Of a stretch of 29,406 bases of DNA, positions 1 to 6,336 are shown one piece after another. The stretch is taken from positions 1-29,406 of the forward strand of contig CAYVXE010000049.1 of the NCBI GenBank assembly GCA_964455375.1. The letters are read 5' to 3'. The position numbers and the translations under genes are program-made. The stretch's first letter is position 1. Each line of letters begins with the position of its first letter. Origin of the DNA: CAYVXE01 sp964455375 (GTDB lineage Bacteria; Zhuqueibacterota; Zhuqueibacteria; Oceanimicrobiales; Oceanimicrobiaceae). Under the pieces are notes generated by a model that was given only the letters and a program-made list of their open reading frames with translations, did not search any database and was not told the DNA's origin.

Positions 1-2
1 TC

Positions 3-167
3 AAAGCCGTCCGCTTGACATTCATCAAAGGGACTCAGATTCAAGAAATAGCTAAGGGGCTTGATATTCATCCTTTTATGCTCTCACGTTGGCGCATTAT
101 ATTTTTGCAATTTAACTTGGCTAAGAGTAACCTAATTATGACCAAACATAGGGTGTATTTCAAATAA
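3..167 (+). pseudogene. IS3-type transposase OrfA remnant, open at left edge
   Basis: The reading frame starting at base 3 is open from the window edge and ends at TAA 165-167. Its first 30 or so residues read like the helix-turn-helix of IS3-family OrfA (HTH_Tnp_1): AVRLT, then QIQEIAKGLDIHPFMLSRWR. In the family the W-R/K of the recognition helix is followed by a coiled coil and then OrfB. Here the similarity stops just after SRWR, the next 20 residues look unrelated, and no OrfB follows. I read it as the broken 3' end of an orfA copy. The part upstream is outside the window. It lies about 90 bases before a partial tRNA, in an AT-rich stretch typical of integration scars. Confidence 0.6.
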
Positions 168-256
168 TTAATGACAAAAAATGACGTAAATATAACGTAA
201 AAACAAATATGCCAAACTAAAAAACAATAGCTTAGTCGCTATAATTGATGAAACTT

Positions 257-303
257 GTGGGCTCATAACCCAAAGGTCGGAGGTTCGAATCCTTCCCCCG
301 CTA
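257..303 (+). tRNA. Partial elongator tRNA-Met (CAU), 3' part only
   Basis: The anticodon arm is 257-273 with loop CTCATAA (262-268) and anticodon CAT at 264-266; four of its five pairs form (257/273 is G.A). The variable loop is 274-278. The T arm is 279-295 with loop TTCGAAT. The 3' acceptor strand is CCCCGCT (296-302) with discriminator A303, and CCA is not encoded. The matching 5' acceptor strand AGCGGGG is absent upstream, and no proper D arm forms in 228-256, although TAGCTTAGT at 228-236 resembles the start of a D arm. The gene is therefore a 3' fragment or a badly eroded copy. This is the part of a tRNA usually kept as an attachment site after integration. The match to tRNA-Met is clear; the attachment-site role is inference. 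Confidence 0.72.
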
Positions 304-314
304 CTACGGTAAAT

Positions 315-349
315 AAAAAGGCTTAGGTTGAAACACTTAGGCCTTTTTT
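315..349 (+). terminator. Rho-independent terminator after the tRNA fragment
   Basis: A 14-bp stem pairs 315-328 (AAAAAGGCTTAGGT) with 335-348 (ACTTAGGCCTTTTT), with two G-T wobbles, a six-base loop, and a T run that forms the 3' flank. It begins 12 bases after the tRNA 3' end, so it probably came along with the tRNA as its own terminator. The A run on the 5' side would let it also work on the other strand. Confidence 0.75.
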
Positions 350-851
350 GGTTTTCAGCCAAATGTGATTTATGGTATCTGGCGTATCATTTTTCCGTTT
401 ACGCTACCCAATATAAATCTAAGCTAAAATAAACTAATGTTTAACAATACATTTTATCGATTAAAAAAACATACCGACGTGGGGCTTGATAGGGTGAAAA
501 AAATATAGATAGCCCTTCAGCTATCAAATAGAAACTCTTAATTATTGGAAAGATGGATAGAGTGAAGCATAAACAGGCTGTTGAAACGTAAAAGGTTCTC
601 TCCAATTGTAAAGTTTTAAAGGTTTTCATTTTTTGATAAATTAACTTGTGGGGACTCAATTACACTTTTTTTGAATGATTTTAATAGGGTGAAATACCAG
701 TGTTCTACATTAGACAAACGTTATCAAAGTGCTGTAACAGAACAATACTTCATCTCATTCACTATACACTTCATGCTATATTACGTATAACAAGAAATTG
801 TATAACTATTTGTTATTATAAGTATTATGATAAATTAATTGTTGGCATGTA
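350..851. other. AT-rich non-coding stretch, nothing recognised
   Basis: About 500 bases with no open frame that I believe. The only open frame of note (minus strand, 441-659) lacks protein-like character and a ribosome-binding site. The sequence is visibly richer in A and T than the genes to the right. It would have to carry the promoter of the small gene that begins at 873; several TATAAT-like words occur in 800-840, but none has a convincing -35 box at the right spacing. Confidence 0.4.
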
Positions 852-872
852 AGTTGCCTGAAGTTGGCAACT
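852..872. repeat. Perfect inverted repeat touching the start of the next gene
   Basis: AGTTGCC (852-858) and GGCAACT (866-872) are perfectly complementary across a seven-base loop, and the ATG of the next gene begins at 873. A further GTTGGCA lies at 841-847. In RNA the hairpin would cover the ribosome-binding region; in DNA it has the shape of a repressor operator. Which of these applies, if either, cannot be told from sequence. Confidence 0.5.
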
Positions 873-1145
873 ATGGATTCTAATGGATTTCGAAAAAAAC
901 AGATAAGGATGAAACAGAAAGATGCCCGACCGTATTTAGAAGCTGCCCTTTCAATATCGAAACTTCTGAAACTCTATTCAGTTTATGCTGATAGACATGG
1001 TTTCGATTCAATAATATTGATGAATGGGATTCATGCTCTGAAATGTGAAATTATAGCGGCATTAGAACTGATTGAGGAAGAATTTAGGGCTAAGAGTAAA
1101 GCAAAAGTAAAAAGTAAAAAAAACAAAGGGAAAATAAAAAAATGA
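873..1145 (+). CDS. Small lysine-rich protein of unknown function
   Basis: A 90-residue product beginning MDSNGFRKKQ. The frame is also open for three codons upstream from TTG864, but that start lies inside the inverted repeat, so ATG873 is preferred. I do not recognise a family. The middle (residues about 20-75) is predicted by eye to be mainly helical, with one Cys. The last 20 residues are almost all Lys, Ala, Ser and Gly (KSKAKVKSKKNKGKIKK), which would bind nucleic acid or acidic surfaces non-specifically. There is no signal peptide or membrane segment. No clear Shine-Dalgarno is visible, and the gene stands alone in AT-rich scar DNA, so it may be an accessory-element gene or not a gene at all. 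Confidence 0.45.
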   Translation: MDSNGFRKKQIRMKQKDARPYLEAALSISKLLKLYSVYADRHGFDSIILMNGIHALKCEIIAALELIEEEFRAKSKAKVKSKKNKGKIKK

Positions 1146-1349
1146 TATCGCAAGGGATCTAACAGCCGGAATTTCGTTCTACTTCCTTACCTCCAAGTTA
1201 GAACAATAACCAACCTACGCCATTGTTGTTTTCAACAACTGTATTTTTTCAATCGTTCCTTAAAAAAATATTCTAATCCATTACATTTCGTTTCATTTTT
1301 GCAAGGTTTTTTTCATTTTTTATTTGTATATATTATTGTGTAAGCATAA

Positions 1350-1493
1350 TTTATCAAACCACTTAATAGGAATCGTAAAATATTGGTTATCGATGGTGAC
1401 CAAAAATTTATCAATCTGCTGACACAATATTTAAACCGGTTTGGTTTTGAAGTAGCAACCGTTTTTTATCGGGAGTTTTCAAGATGGAGGTAA
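1350..1493 (+). pseudogene. Relic of a response-regulator receiver domain
   Basis: Between stop codons there is an open frame without any ATG or GTG start. Codons 1377-1463 read KILVIDGDQK then a helix with LLTQYLNRFGFEVATV, which matches beta1-alpha1-beta2 of CheY/OmpR-type receivers (usual form KILVVDDD..LL..YL...GFEV). The acidic pair is altered (DGD rather than DDD), the phosphorylated Asp of beta3 is gone, and the frame ends at TAA 1491-1493, inside the leader of the next gene. It looks like the first third of a regulator whose rest was deleted. Intact regulators of this type often sit next to efflux genes, so it may once have controlled the operon that follows. The 200 bases before it (1146-1349) are AT-rich and without other features. 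Confidence 0.55.
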
Positions 1494-1496
1494 AGC

Positions 1497-2657
1497 ATGA
1501 AAAATAGAAAATTGTTTTTGTTTATCATCTTTGGTGTGGTCATCGTGGCTTCACTTGGGGTCATGTTCATTGCCAGGGGGAAAGACACTGCGTTAAGAAC
1601 AGGTGCGGTTGAATATAAAGAATACCCGGTAAGACTCGGTACTTTCCGATTGGTGGTTTCAGCCAGCGGGTTGGTGCAACCCATCGACCGCATTGAGCTC
1701 AAATCAAAAGCCAGCGGTGTCGTGGTGGAGCTTCCCGTAGAGGAAGGGGATTTTGTTCATAAAGGTGATTTGATCGCTAAACTCGATCAAAAGGATGAAA
1801 AAGCTGCTTATGAACAGGCGAAAGCAAATCTCGATATAGCCAGAGCAGAAATAAAACAGGCACAGCGAACCTACGACCGGCGTGATCAGCTTTTCCAGAA
1901 AGGATTGGTCTCCGAAGAGGAGTTGGGGCAGATCGAACTTAATTTAGCAACCGCAAAGGGTAAACTTGTGCAGGCTAATACAACCCTGGAACGTGCTACC
2001 GAGCGGCTCAGTGAGGCGATTGTTCGGGCACCTATTGACGGGATTATATTACAAAAATATGTTGAGGAAGGTCAGATTATCGCTTCGGGAATAAACAACG
2101 TGAGCGGTGGAACCCCAATTGCTGACATCGCGGCTATGAGTTCCGTCTACATCGAAGCCGGTGTGGATGAGATCGATATCGGTAAAATAAAAGCGGGGCA
2201 GGCTGCGTCTGTTGTGGCTGATGCTTACCCTCAACTCACATTTCGGGGAAAAATCGTTCGCATCGCACCGGAGGCAATTGTTGAACAGAATGTGACGCTG
2301 TTCCATGTCATCATCGAAGTGGAAAATACCAACGGTAAGCTAAAATCCGGTATGAATGCCAGCGTTGAGATCGCTATTGTGGAAAAGGAAAATGTGCTTC
2401 TGGCGCCGGCGCTAACCTTGAAAATGCCTGAACGCCGCAGCGGTAATAAACGCAATATTCGGTTTGCCATGCTGAAGGAGGGGACTGATTTTAAACCACG
2501 GAAAGTTGAAGTCGGAATGTCCAATTTCAAACAGACCGTTATTCTTTCAGGATTAAAGGAAGGTGACGTGCTGGGCGTGCCAATGATGTCGCGGTTAAAG
2601 CAAGAGAATGAACGACTGCAGCAACGAATCAAGAAGAGCCGATCCTTTGGCTCCTGA
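1497..2657 (+). CDS. MacA-like periplasmic membrane fusion protein (HlyD family)
   Basis: A 386-residue periplasmic adaptor that would link an inner-membrane transporter to an outer-membrane channel. An N-terminal anchor (about 7-27) is followed by the first half-lipoyl motif (ASGVVVELPVEEGDFVHKGD, 72-91). A coiled-coil hairpin spans about 98-175 (AAYEQAKANLDIARAEIKQA and on), and the second lipoyl half is RAPIDGIILQKYVEEG (177-192). A beta-barrel domain spans about 210-295, followed by a membrane-proximal domain. The C terminus adds a short charged helix. Length is normal for the family. The start is fixed by GGAGG at 1486-1490. The permease gene follows after 39 bases, so both are likely co-transcribed. 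Substrate unknown; MacA-type adaptors serve macrolide, peptide or lipoprotein ABC exporters. Confidence 0.88.
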   Translation: MKNRKLFLFIIFGVVIVASLGVMFIARGKDTALRTGAVEYKEYPVRLGTFRLVVSASGLVQPIDRIELKSKASGVVVELPVEEGDFVHKGDLIAKLDQKDEKAAYEQAKANLDIARAEIKQAQRTYDRRDQLFQKGLVSEEELGQIELNLATAKGKLVQANTTLERATERLSEAIVRAPIDGIILQKYVEEGQIIASGINNVSGGTPIADIAAMSSVYIEAGVDEIDIGKIKAGQAASVVADAYPQLTFRGKIVRIAPEAIVEQNVTLFHVIIEVENTNGKLKSGMNASVEIAIVEKENVLLAPALTLKMPERRSGNKRNIRFAMLKEGTDFKPRKVEVGMSNFKQTVILSGLKEGDVLGVPMMSRLKQENERLQQRIKKSRSFGS

Positions 2658-2696
2658 TGTTCCCAATCAATTTGTTTTTTTAAATGGAGTGACGAA

Positions 2697-3896
2697 ATGA
2701 TTATTTTCGAAAATGTCCTGGTCGCCATTCAAAGCCTTAAGTCTAATCCGCTGCGCTCGATTTTGACGTTGATTGGCATCGCAGTCGGTATTGGTGCGGT
2801 GCTTTATGTTGTTGTTTTAGGGGAGATTACGCAGCGAAACATTAACAAACGGTTACAATCTCTGGGTTCAAATGTTTTGAGCATCCGCCCCGGTTTTTCG
2901 CACATGCACGGTGTTCGTACCGGAGCCAATGTGGTAAATCTGACCTGGAGTGATGCTAAGGAAATTGCCTCTACATCAGATGTTATTTCCACGATTGTGC
3001 CGGTCTTTACGGGGTCGGCTGTGGCTGAATATAAAGATAAAAACACGACAACACGCATTGCCGGAACAACCCCGGAGGATGAGCGTGTCAATAATGACGT
3101 ACCTATAGAAGGACGATTTTTTACCACGAGTGAGCTCAAGCAACAGGCGCGGGTTTGCATTTTAGGAGCAACGGTACATGAGGATCTTTTTGGAAATGCA
3201 TCTCCGGTAGGCGAATCCATTCTTATCAATTCCAAACGATTTGAAGTGATCGGATTGTTAAGTGCCAAAGGGGAAGGATGGTGGAATCCGGATGATCAAA
3301 TATTTGTTCCGTTAACCACCGCACAGGAACGGCTCTTCGGCGTTGATCACTTGTCCAGTATTCTGGCGCAAATGTTTTCTGCAAAGGATTATGACGAAGC
3401 GCTTTTCGATATCGAAACTATTTTGCGAAGAAACCATCGGTTGCGACCGCAGCAGGATAATGACTTCCGGGTGCGCAGGCAGGATTTTTTTCTTTCTACG
3501 ATCCAGGATACAAACAAGGAGATTGCAGATTTTATCGTCGTGATTGCACTCGTGTCGCTATTTGTGGGTGGTATTGGCATTGCAAATATTATGTTGGTTT
3601 CAGTGACGGAGCGTATTCGGGAAATCGGCATTCGGCGGGCAATCGGCGCCAGAAAAATGTATATCATTTTACAGTTTTTAACTGAGGCGACCTTGTTGGG
3701 TTTGTTCGGTGGCCTGTTCGGTGTGACCGGAGGGTCGATCTTTAATCAGATAAAAATCGGGCAGGAATTAATTTTGCCATGGGTCTGGATAGGTTACAGC
3801 TTTTTGATCTGTGGCGGTATCGGCATCATTGCCGGTCTTTATCCGGCAATCCGTGCTGCAAATGCGGATGTCATCGAAGCACTGCGCTACGAATAA
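2697..3896 (+). CDS. MacB/FtsX-type ABC transporter permease
   Basis: A 399-residue membrane subunit without a nucleotide-binding domain. TM1 (about 20-42, in PLRSILTLIGIAVGIGAVLY) precedes a large periplasmic MacB_PCD domain (about 45-270). Three C-terminal TM segments of the FtsX domain follow (about 278-300, 325-350, 360-385). The family signature VTERIREIGIRRAIGA sits after TM2, and the protein ends with the usual AADVIEALRYE-like tail. Gene order adaptor then permease is typical of MacAB-type tripartite exporters, but the ATPase that normally follows or is fused to MacB is missing here; a terminator comes next. The ATPase and outer-membrane channel must be encoded elsewhere if the system works. 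A Shine-Dalgarno GGAG lies about 9 bases before the ATG. Confidence 0.88.
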   Translation: MIIFENVLVAIQSLKSNPLRSILTLIGIAVGIGAVLYVVVLGEITQRNINKRLQSLGSNVLSIRPGFSHMHGVRTGANVVNLTWSDAKEIASTSDVISTIVPVFTGSAVAEYKDKNTTTRIAGTTPEDERVNNDVPIEGRFFTTSELKQQARVCILGATVHEDLFGNASPVGESILINSKRFEVIGLLSAKGEGWWNPDDQIFVPLTTAQERLFGVDHLSSILAQMFSAKDYDEALFDIETILRRNHRLRPQQDNDFRVRRQDFFLSTIQDTNKEIADFIVVIALVSLFVGGIGIANIMLVSVTERIREIGIRRAIGARKMYIILQFLTEATLLGLFGGLFGVTGGSIFNQIKIGQELILPWVWIGYSFLICGGIGIIAGLYPAIRAANADVIEALRYE

Positions 3897-3937
3897 ATTT
3901 GATGTCTTCAGGCTGAAAAAATCGCAAGCAGCGTACC

Positions 3938-3965
3938 GGGTTTGTCTTTCAGACCTTTTATTTTT
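3938..3965 (+). terminator. Rho-independent terminator of the exporter operon
   Basis: GGTTTG (3939-3944) pairs with CAGACC (3950-3955) across loop TCTTT, with one T-G wobble; the hairpin is followed by TTTTATTTTT (3956-3965). It lies 42 bases after the permease stop codon and faces the end of the oppositely oriented oxidoreductase operon. Confidence 0.65.
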
Positions 3966-4046
3966 CGCCTCGTGCAATTGCTTTGCCTGATGTCGAATTA
4001 CCTCTGATGTACAACGCGTCTTTAAAAACTGATTTTCTGTCAGATT

Positions 4047-4964
4047 TTACACATAAACTTCATCTGAACTCATTTGCTCCATCAATTTCAGTTTCTGCCA
4101 ATTTTTATCCGTTCGCTCCTGGATTTCCCTGAGAACTTTTTCTCCACCTTCCTTGAAAAGATGTTTGAACCTGCCTTGCATTTTCAGACAGTTCTCTACG
4201 GGTACCGGCTTGTTCGGAATGTGATTTATCCGGTAGTGCCCTTTTTCTACCTCGTAAAGCGGGAAGAGATTGGTTGCGACGGCCAACCGCCCGATGGTAA
4301 TTGACTGCGACGGTTCGGTCTTGTGTCCCGGTGGGCAGGGTCCGTCAATCATGATCAGTCTGAACCCTTTGGTTTGTTTGGCCTTTTTTAATTTGTCTCT
4401 GAAGTCGTCCATGAAAGCCAGAGAGGCGGTTGCGGTATAAGGTACATTGTGCGCAGCTACGATTCCGATTAAATCTTTCGGCCAGATTTGCTTGTAGCCC
4501 GGGCTGGGGTTGGTGGTTGTAACCGCCCCGTAAGGCGTTGCCGTACTGCTTTGAATGCCGGTATTCATATAGGCGCCGTTGTTGTTGCAAATGTAGAGAA
4601 TGTTTTCTCCGCGGGCCGCCGCGCCGGAGAGGGATTGCAGGCCAATGTCAAACGTACCGCCGTCGCCGGCTAAAACCACAACGTTTGCATCGTCTTTACC
4701 CTGCCGGTCCAGAGCTGCTCTGATTCCGGTGGCGGTTGCCGGAGCTGCCGCAAAGACGGTGTGTACGACATTTCCCTTCAGCTCATTCATTGGATACGGG
4801 CCGGCAATAATCGAAAAACAGCAGGCCGGGATGACATACACCGTTTCTTTTCCTAAAATATCTGCTATATGCCTGGCCGAAAGCGACCATCCGCACCCTC
4901 TGCAGCTCAAGGCGCCGGAATAAACGTTTTCTTCTTTTATAAGGAAATGATTGTCTGTTGTCAT
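4047..4964 (-). CDS. porB: 2-oxoacid:ferredoxin oxidoreductase, beta (TPP-binding) subunit
   Basis: A 305-residue thiamine-pyrophosphate subunit of a multi-subunit pyruvate/2-oxoacid:ferredoxin oxidoreductase, which oxidatively decarboxylates a 2-oxoacid to acyl-CoA (or runs in reverse), probably in the cytoplasm. CRGCG (21-25), a Cys pair at 48-49 and C210 match the cysteines that bind the proximal 4Fe-4S cluster in PorB. GDGG (100-103) and NNNGAYMNTG (127-136) are the TPP/Mg2+ motif. HTVFAAAPATATGIRAAL matches the family's region before it. It is the last gene of the operon and lies 136 bases after porA, a long gap that has its own good Shine-Dalgarno (AGAGGTG) next to the ATG. Pyruvate is the likeliest substrate from overall resemblance, but other 2-oxoacids cannot be excluded. 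Confidence 0.9.
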   Translation of the reverse strand: MTTDNHFLIKEENVYSGALSCRGCGWSLSARHIADILGKETVYVIPACCFSIIAGPYPMNELKGNVVHTVFAAAPATATGIRAALDRQGKDDANVVVLAGDGGTFDIGLQSLSGAAARGENILYICNNNGAYMNTGIQSSTATPYGAVTTTNPSPGYKQIWPKDLIGIVAAHNVPYTATASLAFMDDFRDKLKKAKQTKGFRLIMIDGPCPPGHKTEPSQSITIGRLAVATNLFPLYEVEKGHYRINHIPNKPVPVENCLKMQGRFKHLFKEGGEKVLREIQERTDKNWQKLKLMEQMSSDEVYV

Positions 4965-5100
4965 TGTACACCTCTAATTTTTGTCTAAAGAGTTTTTATT
5001 AGATAGAATCAATCCATAAAACAAATTACAGGTAAATTTCAATCTTAAGTAATTTGTTCCAGATATCAAATCAGGCCAATAGGAACTTTCCTTCGCTTCT

Positions 5101-6336
5101 CTACATATGGTCGATCCACGTGATGTCTTCAAGACCTTCAATTCCTTTGTTTATGATTTTCTCAATAGTCGTCGGTGGGACATCTTTGCCACCCAATCCG
5201 GAATAAACGCCAAACAGGTTGAACCGGTGGCCATAAAGCGCCCGTTTCATTTCCTGCAGCAGGGCACCTTCCCGGTCACCGAGAAAATTGCGGTCGATGG
5301 TAATGATTTTGCAGGTCTCACTGTTTACCTTTTCTTTTTCAAACAGGTGCAGAATTGATTTACGTGGAAACGGTTTGAACAGTCTGATCTTCAACAAACC
5401 AACGTCCGGATGTGACCGGATGACGCCTCGTACGGTTGTGGTGATACTCGACATGGTGATTAGAATCATTTTTGTGTTGGAATTTATATTCACGCTTTCG
5501 ATTGCACCATATTCCCGGCCAAAGTGTGCGCCAAATTCCCTGCCGATGGCATTGGTCAGGTCTTCCACCTTATTCATATCCCGCCAATAAGCGCGGTTGA
5601 AATCTTCATAAAATTGTGGTGCAATGAGACCGCCGAATGCTTTTGGCTTGTTCAGATCGATTTCACTTCCTTTGGGCCTTCGTGGTGATAAAAATTCGTC
5701 AACCAGGTCGCCGGCCGGAATCCAGATGTTTTCACTGGTATGACTTTGATAAAACGCATCCAGAACCACTAAGACCGGCAGATTAAGCTGTTCGGCTAAT
5801 CGGTAGGCCTGGATGATGCCATCCAACACCTCCTGAGAACTTTCGCCGTAAAATTGCACCCATCCGGTATCGCGCTGCGAGATGGAATCAGTCTGGTCTG
5901 ACCAGATATTCCATGGAATTGACGGTCTGCCCACGTTACAGGCAACGATTGGCAACCGGTAGTGAGCGATGGCGTGCAGTACTTCATGCGCATAGAACAA
6001 TCCCTGACCGCTGGTGGCTGTAAAAACACGCTCTCCTGCCATAGCGCCTCCCATGGCCGCTGCAAAAACAGAATGTTCACTATCCATATTTATAAACGTG
6101 GCGTCCATGTCACCACGCTCAACTTTTGCAGACAGTTCTTCGACAATTGTTGTCTGCGGCGTGATCGGATAGGCCGGGATAAATCCTGCATGGCAAAGTT
6201 GCGCCGCTTCAGCCGCAGCATAATTGCCTTTCATGATTTTTTGCACGTGTCTTTTGTATTTAGGCTTTACGGAAACTGTCTGTGCGGTTTTGCCGTTCCG
6301 TTTAGGATGTGCTGGTTTTAAGTCTAATTCACTCAT
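5101..6336 (-). CDS. porA: 2-oxoacid:ferredoxin oxidoreductase, alpha subunit
   Basis: A 411-residue alpha subunit, partner of the beta subunit downstream. An N-terminal basic extension of about 35 residues precedes the pyrimidine-binding domain: GNYAAAEAAQLCHAGFIPAY and YPITPQT (56-62), with the catalytic Glu in DSEHSV (E87). GQGLFYAHEVLHAIAHYRLP (111-130) and NVGRPSIPWNIWSDQTD (134-150) follow the usual path of the family. The C-terminal transketolase-C-like domain (about 285-400) contains LLKIRLFKPFPRKSI. The ATG overlaps the stop of the upstream fusion gene in ATGAGTGA, so translation is likely coupled. Length is slightly more than the usual 380-395, explained by the N-terminal extension. 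Confidence 0.9.
   Translation of the reverse strand: MSELDLKPAHPKRNGKTAQTVSVKPKYKRHVQKIMKGNYAAAEAAQLCHAGFIPAYPITPQTTIVEELSAKVERGDMDATFINMDSEHSVFAAAMGGAMAGERVFTATSGQGLFYAHEVLHAIAHYRLPIVACNVGRPSIPWNIWSDQTDSISQRDTGWVQFYGESSQEVLDGIIQAYRLAEQLNLPVLVVLDAFYQSHTSENIWIPAGDLVDEFLSPRRPKGSEIDLNKPKAFGGLIAPQFYEDFNRAYWRDMNKVEDLTNAIGREFGAHFGREYGAIESVNINSNTKMILITMSSITTTVRGVIRSHPDVGLLKIRLFKPFPRKSILHLFEKEKVNSETCKIITIDRNFLGDREGALLQEMKRALYGHRFNLFGVYSGLGGKDVPPTTIEKIINKGIEGLEDITWIDHM

Noticed and set aside
168..362. 64-codon open frame on the minus strand containing GGRIRTSDLWVMSP
   Set aside because: It is the antisense reading of the tRNA-Met fragment and its terminator, a well-known kind of false protein.
441..659. 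72-codon open frame on the minus strand
   Set aside because: AT-rich, no ribosome-binding site, no recognisable domain, isolated in scar DNA.
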